In this document: piece after piece, positions 1-5,426 of the stretch
Numbering within the stretch: the first letter of the stretch is position 1
Layout of the letters: every line of letters starts with the position of its first letter
The notes under the pieces: generated by a model
What the model saw: only the letters and a program-made list of their open reading frames with translations
The model's database searches: none
Told to the model about the DNA's origin: nothing
Program-made: the position numbers and the translations under genes
Origin: Bacteroidia bacterium
GTDB taxonomy: Bacteria; Bacteroidota; Bacteroidia; Chitinophagales; Saprospiraceae
Direction of reading: 5' to 3'
DNA: 6,348 nt
Assembly (NCBI GenBank): GCA_030432855.1
Contig: JAUILM010000360.1
Coordinates: forward strand, 1 to 6,348

Positions 1-273
1 GACTTGCAGTGTCGAAGTATTATTCCAGTCCGGTTTCTTCCAGCGCATCCGTATGTGCGAGTGATGCTTAAACACCGTCACCTTTCCTTCAATGCCATCA
101 TCTGTGACAAAAGACTCATGTATGGATAACGGGCCTTCCATGGGTCCAAGCCAAATATCCAGGCCCACCTCACTAAACATGAAATCCCATACACTTTCAA
201 ATGAAGTAGCAAACGTTTTTTGAAGTCCCATCTGCCAACCTACATCTTTGGTCTTTCCGACTTCATTTTCCAT
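1..273 (-). CDS. SRPBCC / AHSA1-like domain protein, 3' end cut by window edge
   Basis: The 91 visible codons begin with ATG at 273, and an in-frame TAA lies a few codons upstream, so this start is well defined; the C-terminal part lies outside the window. The protein begins MENEVGKTKDVGWQMGLQKT and continues through TSFESVWDFMFSEVGLDIWLGP (about residues 23-44) to RMRWKKPDWNNTSTLQV at the edge. The pattern of a first beta strand, then a helix with an ExVWDF motif, then W-G, then a later RMRWKxPxW strand matches the START-like SRPBCC fold of the AHSA1 (activator of Hsp90 ATPase homologue 1-like) group. Such proteins have a hydrophobic ligand cavity and are cytoplasmic; no signal peptide is seen. 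The specific ligand or partner cannot be deduced. The gene is transcribed away from the dehydrogenase gene at 536. No Shine-Dalgarno sequence is evident, which is common in Bacteroidota. Confidence 0.8.
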   Translation of the reverse strand, partial: MENEVGKTKDVGWQMGLQKTFATSFESVWDFMFSEVGLDIWLGPMEGPLSIHESFVTDDGIEGKVTVFKHHSHIRMRWKKPDWNNTSTLQV

Positions 274-295
274 GACTTTTGAACTTTAATTTAAA

Positions 296-325
296 TGAAA
301 GTACAATTTCAATGAGAAAACACAA
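296..325 (-). promoter_or_regulatory. Candidate Bacteroidota-type promoter for the SRPBCC gene
   Basis: Read on the minus strand, TTG (323-325) is followed after 19 bases by TACTTTCA (296-303). This resembles the Bacteroidota TTG / TAnnTTTG pattern with two mismatches in the -7 box. It lies 22 bases upstream of the ATG at 273. The match is imperfect and the region is AT-rich, so it is only a candidate. Confidence 0.25.
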
Positions 326-352
326 TTGCCTCCGATAGAAGCTTTTGGCAGG

Positions 353-368
353 TCCCGATTACTCGGGA
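353..368. repeat. Short perfect hairpin, TCCCGA-ttac-TCGGGA
   Basis: A 6-bp perfect inverted repeat with a 4-base loop lies inside the 262-bp divergent intergenic region between the SRPBCC gene and the dehydrogenase gene. There is no T-tract next to it, so it does not look like an intrinsic terminator. It could be a regulatory hairpin or one copy of a small dispersed repeat. Apart from this element and a candidate minus-strand promoter, I see nothing convincing in 274-535; no clear promoter for the plus-strand gene could be assigned. Confidence 0.35.
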
Positions 369-524
369 GGCAAAACTGGTAGTCGTTACCATTGTTTGGT
401 CAGCCTGAGTGCTAATTGTTCGAGAGCACGAGGGTCTGGCGGTTTATCTTGACCAGGGAGAAATAAATTAAATCCAATTAATACAACTCAAATTCGACTT
501 CTAAAGCATATAAGCACTAAATTG

Positions 525-530
525 AAAAGG
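525..530 (+). promoter_or_regulatory. Ribosome binding site (AAAAGG) of the dehydrogenase gene
   Basis: The purine run AAAAGG ends five bases before the ATG at 536, a normal Shine-Dalgarno spacing. It favours this ATG over the next in-frame ATG (codon 12, at 569), which has no such sequence upstream. An in-frame TAA at 518-520 rules out any earlier start. Confidence 0.4.
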
Positions 531-535
531 CACTA

Positions 536-2410
536 ATGCAGTCGATTGTACTAATTGCGAAATTATCCATGATTGTTCTAAAAAATGCTCCCTTGTCCTT
601 GCTTCTTGTTTGCCTCGTTCCTCTTGCATTTTGCCAGGATCCAAATAGTGACAACAGGAGTACATCTTTAAGCCTGGAAGAAACCCAGGTCCTATTTGGA
701 ACGGCTTGCGCTACCTGCCATATGGACAATGGTCAGAGCCGTGCCCCTGGCCTCATTCACCTCGGGGGGATGACGCCAAAAAGTATCCTCGCATCCATGG
801 AAACGGGGAAAATGCAGGCACAAAGCGCCATGCTCTCCAGAGAACAAAAAATTGCCATTGCCGAATTAATCACACAGCGAAAATATGTAGAGGGTTCGGG
901 CCCATTAAATTATTGTGCAGATAGGGACTTAGCATTAGATAATGTAAAGTATCAGGGATGGGGTGGCGATCTGGAAGGCACCGGAAGTATCGACCCGGAA
1001 ATCGCTGGCATTTCGATAGAAAATGTAAAAGACCTCAAACTCAAATGGGCATTCGGATTTGAAGGGGGGACTGTCACTCGGACTAAACCTACCGTCATCA
1101 ATGAATCTATAATATTCGGCAGTCAATATGGTCAGGTGTATTGTCTGGATATTCAGACTGGCTGTGTACAATGGATGTTTGAAGCGGATGCCAATGTACG
1201 GGGAGGATTGGCAGTGCAAGATGATGGTCCAGATGGGATACGACTATTTGTTGCAGATTATGGAGGCAACATTTTCGCTTTGAATGCAGAAACCGGTGAG
1301 GCTATTTGGAAAACAACAGTGAAAGTTGAACCGAACAATGCCGTAACGGGTTCTCCGGTCTACTATGACGACATGGTGTATATACCACTGACTTCCATGG
1401 AAGTCGTCACGGCCGGTCAGGATAACTTCGAATGCTGCAAGGGCTCAGGCCAGGTCGTGGCTCTCAATGCCACGTCAGGTGAAGAAGTTTGGAGGCATCG
1501 TGTCATTGGCGAAGAAGCTACCGAGAGAGGGGTAAATGATGTAGGAGCAAAAATGTATGGTCCATCAGGAGCCCCTGTCTGGTGCAGTCCCACGGTGGAT
1601 AGCAAGAGGGGATGGCTGTATATTGGAACGGGAGAAAATAATTCTAATCCGCCTACAAATAACTCAGACGCGCTGCAGGCACTAGATCTTAAATCGGGCC
1701 AACTTATCTGGAACTACCAGGCTACTTCAAAAGATGTCTATATATCAGCCTGCCCGGATGCTGTGAATTGTCCCGATCCTCCGGGACCGGATGTTGATTT
1801 TGGAATGGCACCTATTCTTACCACACGTTCCGATGGAAAAGACGTCTTGTTGGTTGGTCAGAAATCAGGTGTAGTGCATTGTCTCGATCCTGATTCAGGG
1901 CAACCTATCTGGCAAAAACGCATTGGGCGTGGTGGGGCACTCGGAGGGATCCATTGGGGCATGGCTACGGATGGAACAACGGTATTTGTCTCCAATTCGG
2001 ACTGGCTAGACTTTGGAGCCGAAGAAGGAGTCGACCCCAATCCTGGGTTATTTGCCTTGGACGTAATGACCGGGGAAACTAAATGGAAATCTAATGCCGA
2101 CCCAAAAATCTGCCGTGGCAAGCAAGGGTGCTACAGTGCTAATTCCGCAGCACCTACCTTAGTAGGTGATCTTATATTTGCAGGCAATCTGGATGGACAT
2201 GCAAGAGCGCATCATGCTGGTACCGGTGAAGTTTTATGGGATTTTGATACCCATACATCTTTTGAAACCGTCAATGGCGTGGAAGGAAAAGGAGGTGCTA
2301 TTGATGGCCCGGGGCCCGTCATTTCTGATGGTATTGTACTATTCAATAGTGGGTATGCATTATTTGGTCAAATGACGGGAAATGTTTTGCTAGCCTTTTC
2401 TGCAGAATAA
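536..2410 (+). CDS. Exported PQQ-dependent quinohaemoprotein dehydrogenase, polyvinyl-alcohol dehydrogenase-like (cytochrome c + PQQ propeller)
   Basis: This 624-residue protein probably oxidises an alcohol in the periplasm, using PQQ and passing electrons to an attached c-type haem. Residues 12-33 form a hydrophobic signal peptide ending near PLAFC-Q. A cytochrome c domain follows (about 45-115), with the haem-binding CATCH motif at 58-62 and Met93 as a likely axial ligand. From about 135 to the end is a PQQ propeller. Blade motifs of the ALDxxTGxxxW type occur near 198-213, 243-258, 304-319, 379-392, 444-459, 503-517 and 553-568, with a last partial strand at 614-624, consistent with eight blades. 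Vicinal cysteines C300-C301 match the adjacent-Cys site of PQQ alcohol dehydrogenases. The order cytochrome then propeller, and the stretches GPSGAPVWCSPTVDSKRG and NCPDPPGPDVDFG, resemble polyvinyl-alcohol dehydrogenase (cytochrome) (EC 1.1.2.6). Classical methanol or ethanol quinohaemoproteins carry the cytochrome at the C-terminus. The true substrate is unknown; another secondary alcohol is possible. No PQQ synthesis genes are in the window. Confidence 0.88.
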   Translation: MQSIVLIAKLSMIVLKNAPLSLLLVCLVPLAFCQDPNSDNRSTSLSLEETQVLFGTACATCHMDNGQSRAPGLIHLGGMTPKSILASMETGKMQAQSAMLSREQKIAIAELITQRKYVEGSGPLNYCADRDLALDNVKYQGWGGDLEGTGSIDPEIAGISIENVKDLKLKWAFGFEGGTVTRTKPTVINESIIFGSQYGQVYCLDIQTGCVQWMFEADANVRGGLAVQDDGPDGIRLFVADYGGNIFALNAETGEAIWKTTVKVEPNNAVTGSPVYYDDMVYIPLTSMEVVTAGQDNFECCKGSGQVVALNATSGEEVWRHRVIGEEATERGVNDVGAKMYGPSGAPVWCSPTVDSKRGWLYIGTGENNSNPPTNNSDALQALDLKSGQLIWNYQATSKDVYISACPDAVNCPDPPGPDVDFGMAPILTTRSDGKDVLLVGQKSGVVHCLDPDSGQPIWQKRIGRGGALGGIHWGMATDGTTVFVSNSDWLDFGAEEGVDPNPGLFALDVMTGETKWKSNADPKICRGKQGCYSANSAAPTLVGDLIFAGNLDGHARAHHAGTGEVLWDFDTHTSFETVNGVEGKGGAIDGPGPVISDGIVLFNSGYALFGQMTGNVLLAFSAE

Positions 2411-2472
2411 TCAATCCCATTTAACCGTAGAGATTCTCTGTTGACCCTATCTTCTTTGAAACTGGGATGATT
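2409..2472 (+). other. Imperfect inverted repeat at the 3' end of the dehydrogenase gene
   Basis: The arm at 2409-2422 (AATCA-a-TCCCA-TTT) pairs with 2459-2472 (AAA-c-TGGGA-TGATT), giving 13 base pairs with one bulged base on each side. The loop holds a small palindrome, AGAGATTCTCT (2429-2439). The structure starts within the stop codon and could be a 3' mRNA structure or termination signal, but no T-tract follows it, so this remains weak. Confidence 0.22.
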
Positions 2473-2565
2473 CTGATGGATACATGATGACACTGTACAG
2501 TCTTCTAAATTCTCAAAATAAGTAACCAAATAATCAATAGCATAGATGCGGCTCAACATTGACTC

Positions 2566-2573
2566 TAATTTCG
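2566..2573 (+). promoter_or_regulatory. Candidate -7 element for the FISUMP gene
   Basis: TAATTTCG differs from the Bacteroidota -7 consensus TAnnTTTG at one position and lies 18 bases before the ATG at 2592. Transcription would begin close to the start codon, leaving a very short leader. No TTG box is present at the usual distance upstream, so confidence is low. Confidence 0.25.
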
Positions 2574-2591
2574 GAGCAAAATTGATCTACC

Positions 2592-3374
2592 ATGGAAAAA
2601 TACCTCATGCTATTAATTTTGATCATGACAAATACAAGTATGCTTGCTCAACAAAGCATGCAGATCGAATACGGAATAAAAATTGGACAGGATGAAAGTG
2701 AAACACCTACTCCTGGTACGATTCGATGGACTGGCAGTGATTTTCAAGGGTATAATGGTCTGGCCTGGGTCACCTTAACAAGTAATGCGACAATTGGTAC
2801 AGTCACTGATGTCCATTTTAACACTTACAACACTATGAGAATCGGCAAGAGAGAGTGGATGTTGGAAAATCTGAATGTGGAAAGATATAATGATGGTACT
2901 TTAATCCCGCATATTCAGGTGGACGAAACCTGGTTCAATCTACCTGGGACAGGAGCATGGTGTTGGTACAATAATGAGGAATCAAATAATCACTATGGAC
3001 GATTGTACAATTTTTATGCTATCAATACGGACAAACTATGCCCTACAGGATGGAGCATCCCCACCATGGAAGATTGGGAAGATTTGTGGGACCACCTTGG
3101 AGGGCAGAATTCTGCCGCGGGTTTGATGAAAGAAGATAATCCCAATTATTGGACCTCTCTGGTAGGTGACAATGCAAGTGGCTTCAGTGCATTACCGGGA
3201 GGATTTAGAATTCACAATGGTCTGTTCAATCGCGAATCTACCAGGGCTTATTTCTGGGCTTTCCTGGATACGGGAGGAGCTCAGGGCATATATTTGACAA
3301 ATGTCGATTCTGATATAAAATTAGTTACAAATACTAGTGGCCATGCCGGATTAAGTGTAAGGTGCATTCGTTAG
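2592..3374 (+). CDS. Secreted FISUMP-domain protein (Fibrobacter succinogenes major paralogous domain)
   Basis: This 260-residue protein starts with a signal peptide (residues 1-20, short Lys-containing head, hydrophobic LMLLILIMTNTSMLA core, likely cut at AQ-Q) and is expected outside the cytoplasm. Residues 28-63 form a small module, GIKIG...PTPGTIRWTGSDFQGYNG...WVTL, of a type often seen at the N-terminus of Bacteroidota surface proteins. Residues 80-260 form a FISUMP domain. Its hallmarks are REWMLENLN (87-94), a Trp-rich segment with W123 and W125, GRLYNFYA (136-143), LCPTGWSIPT..DW..L (149-165), GFSALPGGFR (197-206) and the terminal SVRCIR (255-260). C150 and C258 are typical family cysteines, and C124 is a third. 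The domain has no known enzymatic activity and is generally regarded as a surface or secreted module. No sorting-signal domain or lipobox is visible. The gene lies 181 bp after the dehydrogenase gene on the same strand; co-transcription is possible but unproven. Confidence 0.88.
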   Translation: MEKYLMLLILIMTNTSMLAQQSMQIEYGIKIGQDESETPTPGTIRWTGSDFQGYNGLAWVTLTSNATIGTVTDVHFNTYNTMRIGKREWMLENLNVERYNDGTLIPHIQVDETWFNLPGTGAWCWYNNEESNNHYGRLYNFYAINTDKLCPTGWSIPTMEDWEDLWDHLGGQNSAAGLMKEDNPNYWTSLVGDNASGFSALPGGFRIHNGLFNRESTRAYFWAFLDTGGAQGIYLTNVDSDIKLVTNTSGHAGLSVRCIR

Positions 3375-3508
3375 TTCACTGGTTCAGTAGTTTGGGTCAT
3401 TGATTGCGAGGAAAAAAGTCTCCTTGTCATGGTTAAAACCAATTATTCCACGGGTAACAAAGCTTCTGATTATTGGCATTTATCACTCCAATGATCCAGT
3501 TCTATCAT

Positions 3509-4237
3509 TTACTCCGGCAAGTAATCTCCCATCAGATTCCAGTCCATCGAATTTCCCCAGGGCTGGCCATGATCACTAATATTTTTAATCTTATGTGCCT
3601 CACCGATGCGATGCGGACCATATGCCAATAATGCCAGGATCTTACCCGGTCGTAAATGTAAGCTGGCCCAGGATAATGGTGTATCCCCATACCCATCTTT
3701 GGCCTCCTTATCAGCACCATGGTCCAATAAATACTTAATTGTAGCCTCGTCCGCATAAGCAGCAGCCCGATGAAGCGGCGTTTCGCCCCGTGTTCTGACA
3801 TCCCGCATAAACGCACCGGTCTCCTTTCCCGTGATCGTCTTTGCATTGACATTGGCTCCCTTATCTACCAACAATCTGACCGTATAGAAATAATAGGGCC
3901 GCCCCGCTTTGGCCAACGCATTGTGAAGCGGTGTCTCATTGGTCACATCTACCAGCGCATTCACATCCGCTCCGGCATTTATCAAAAAATCACATACTTT
4001 CCAGTGACCGAAAAAGGCAGCATTTCCCAACTCTGAATTAAGATCAATGCTATCCAACGTGCCCCCTTGCTCCAGCACGGCCCGAAGGGCGGTCGTATCA
4101 TCATAATAGACCAACCATTGCAAAGGCTTCACTACCCCTTCAGACAATAATGATTTCCAATTTGATTTTTTCATCAGCTCAAAAATCAAGTCCGTTCGAC
4201 CCCGACTAATTCGGTTAAGTATTTCAGTGGTTTCCAT
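3509..4237 (-). CDS. Ankyrin-repeat protein
   Basis: This 242-residue protein has no signal peptide or membrane segment and is probably a cytoplasmic protein-protein interaction protein. A helical head (1-35) is followed by ankyrin units. The first is degenerate (about 36-66, ending LEQGGTLDSIDL). The next ends LINAGADVNA (67-99). The third has NETPLHNALAKAG and LLVDKGANVNAK (99-133). The fourth has GETPLHRAAAYADEATIKYL and LDHGADKEAKD (151-181). The last is a partial unit, GDTPLSWASLHLRPGKILALL (184-204). The third unit is lengthened by a PYYFYT segment, and a non-repeat linker (134-150) precedes the fourth. The tail (205-242), with GPHRIGEAHK, SMDWNLMGDYLPE and several Trp and Gly residues, is not ankyrin. 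The ATG at 4237 is the first start after an in-frame TAA a few codons upstream. The gene lies 71 bp downstream of the racemase gene on the same strand and converges on the FISUMP gene. The binding partner cannot be deduced. Confidence 0.88.
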   Translation of the reverse strand: METTEILNRISRGRTDLIFELMKKSNWKSLLSEGVVKPLQWLVYYDDTTALRAVLEQGGTLDSIDLNSELGNAAFFGHWKVCDFLINAGADVNALVDVTNETPLHNALAKAGRPYYFYTVRLLVDKGANVNAKTITGKETGAFMRDVRTRGETPLHRAAAYADEATIKYLLDHGADKEAKDGYGDTPLSWASLHLRPGKILALLAYGPHRIGEAHKIKNISDHGQPWGNSMDWNLMGDYLPE

Positions 4238-4308
4238 GCCGCAGATTATTTATCAGTAAGATATCTAATAATGCATCAAATAAAAGAGGGAAACCAGCAA
4301 TCAATGCG

Positions 4309-5007
4309 TCATCCCTCACCCATTGCCCATTTCATAGCTGCCTCTGCATGGATTCGTGTAGTATTGAAGATGGGAATTTCAACATCCTTCTCATGAATTA
4401 ATAAGGGAATTTCTGTACAGCCCAAAATCACACCTTCAGCCCCCACTGATGCAAGTCGATTTATAATTTCAACATATTGCTGTCTTGACACATCCTGCAA
4501 ATTTCCAAAAACTAACTCCTCATAAATAATAGTATGAACCACCTGGCGATCCTCGAAATTCGGAATAATCGTTTCAATCCCATACGCCTCCTTCAACACT
4601 TTTTTATAAAAGTCTTTTTCCATGGTAAAATTCGTCCCTAGCAGGCCTACTTTGGTCAATCCGGCTGATTTAATCTGTTGACCAGTCGCTTCAGCAATAT
4701 GCAAAAAGGGTATGGGTACAGATGCCTTGATCTTCTCGCTGGACAAATGCATGGTATTGGTACAAAGGACCACGATTTCGGCGCCACCGCGATACAGACT
4801 TTGTGCTGCATCTGCCATCATCTGATCCAATTGATCCCATGCTCCCACCATCTGCAGTTTTTCAACCTCTGCAAAATCGAAAGAATATAACAGACAGCGA
4901 GCGGAGGAATATCCACCCAACCACGCTTTGGCAGATTCATTGAGAATTCGATAGTATTCCTGTGTGGACTCCCAGGTCAATCCACCAATTAATCCAATAA
5001 GCTTCAT
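4309..5007 (-). CDS. Aspartate/glutamate racemase family protein (YgeA/RacX-like amino-acid racemase)
   Basis: This is a 232-residue cofactor-independent amino-acid racemase of the Asp/Glu/hydantoin racemase superfamily, expected in the cytoplasm. It converts L- to D-amino acids through two catalytic cysteines, and both are present: C82 in VLCTNTMH and C197 in GCTEIPLL. Other family motifs are the start MKLIGLIGGLTWESTQEYY, FLHIAEATG (101-109), GLLGTNFTMEKDFY (121-134) and NTTRIHAEAA (215-224). The protein resembles E. coli YgeA along its whole length, and YgeA is a broad-specificity racemase, so the substrate may not be aspartate. I chose the ATG at 5007. It gives the family's usual length and N-terminus, whereas the open frame to a TTG at 5055 would add a basic 16-residue extension unlike the family. 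The gene follows the lipoprotein gene by 51 bp and precedes the ankyrin gene by 71 bp. A possible role in D-amino-acid supply or recycling is inferred from the family only. Confidence 0.93.
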   Translation of the reverse strand: MKLIGLIGGLTWESTQEYYRILNESAKAWLGGYSSARCLLYSFDFAEVEKLQMVGAWDQLDQMMADAAQSLYRGGAEIVVLCTNTMHLSSEKIKASVPIPFLHIAEATGQQIKSAGLTKVGLLGTNFTMEKDFYKKVLKEAYGIETIIPNFEDRQVVHTIIYEELVFGNLQDVSRQQYVEIINRLASVGAEGVILGCTEIPLLIHEKDVEIPIFNTTRIHAEAAMKWAMGEG

Positions 5008-5051
5008 TTTTCTGATATTATCCGGCAAACCTCGGAATAAACACCTTCTCA

Positions 5052-5121
5052 ACAAAGATTAATTGCTCCAAATCACTCGAATCAATGTGGCTGTGGAAAA
5101 CTCGACTCCATTAATCTTTGT
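5052..5121. repeat. 12-bp perfect inverted repeat flanking the lipoprotein stop codon
   Basis: ACAAAGATTAAT at 5052-5063 is the exact reverse complement of ATTAATCTTTGT at 5110-5121, with a 46-base spacer. In the minus-strand transcript the first arm encodes T-K-I-N of the lipoprotein and the second arm includes its TAA stop. The pair could form a stem at the 3' end of that gene, just before the racemase gene. No T-tract follows in the direction of transcription, so a classical intrinsic terminator is unlikely. An mRNA-processing or stabilising stem, or chance in AT-rich sequence, are the alternatives. Confidence 0.5.
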
Positions 5122-5412
5122 ATTACCTGTGATACCTCCTAGAAATCCCAATACATTACAATCTGAGGTATATACATTTCCTCCAAAATCCGCCCCGCAA
5201 TTTCCTGGATCAAAGGCATACACTACCTCACCTTCAAACCGATATTCTCTTACAAATGCAGAACCATCACAGGTGGAATCATTCTCCGAAAAATCATGAA
5301 TCAATTTTTGAATACATGATGGTGCATCAGAAGGCACTTCATCTTTTGAGCAGCCAATCAAAAGACAGAACAATAGAGTGAGAAGTGAAATACGTGTTAC
5401 GTGTAGGTTCAT
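5059..5412 (-). CDS. Small lipoprotein, DUF6970-like
   Basis: This is a predicted 117-residue lipoprotein of unknown function. It has a type II signal peptide, basic head then LLTLLFCLLIGC, with the lipidated Cys at residue 21, so it should be anchored to a membrane facing the periplasm or cell surface. The mature part has four cysteines (C33, C48, C72, C85), enough for two disulfides. It also has an EYRFEGEVVYAF strand pair (56-67), a GNCGADFGGNVY segment and a GGITGN motif. The order CIQK, then Y-F-G-VY, then C, then CN...GGITG resembles the small Bacteroidota family I know as DUF6970; this is from memory and uncertain. I chose the ATG at 5412, which gives a standard lipoprotein leader 14 bp after the preceding stop. 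A GTG at 5430 would overlap that stop (GTGA), and the GGAGG directly before it has no spacing and is explained by the codons of the preceding gene. Close spacing suggests co-transcription with the isomerase-like gene. Confidence 0.72.
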   Translation of the reverse strand: MNLHVTRISLLTLLFCLLIGCSKDEVPSDAPSCIQKLIHDFSENDSTCDGSAFVREYRFEGEVVYAFDPGNCGADFGGNVYTSDCNVLGFLGGITGNTKINGVEFSTATLIRVIWSN

Positions 5413-5426
5413 AAACCTAATACGGA

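Noticed and set aside
387..394. TACCATTG as a -7 promoter element for the dehydrogenase gene
   Set aside because: It has a mismatch, no TTG box at the right distance, and lies about 140 bp from the start codon.
935..1219. Minus-strand open frame of 94 codons opposite the dehydrogenase gene
   Set aside because: It is antisense to a strongly supported gene, with no motif or translation signal.
2368..2559. Minus-strand open frame of 63 codons across the end of the dehydrogenase gene and the spacer
   Set aside because: It overlaps a clear real gene, has no recognisable domain and no start signal, and its composition is not protein-like.
3430..3441. TGGTTAAAACCA near-palindrome between the convergent genes as a bidirectional terminator
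   Set aside because: The stem is at most four or five base pairs with almost no loop, and no T-tract follows on either strand. The other small repeat there (AATGAT / ATCATT, 3490-3509) is also AT-rich and weak. I see no convincing terminator in 3375-3508.
3532..3852. Minus-strand open frame of 106 codons inside the ankyrin gene
   Set aside because: It is a different reading frame of the ankyrin coding sequence with an Arg- and Trp-rich, low-quality product.
4270..4311. Direct repeat AATGCATCA / AATGCGTCA after the racemase gene as an attachment or iteron site
   Set aside because: There are only two imperfect 9-base copies, one of which overlaps the racemase stop codon, with no further structure.
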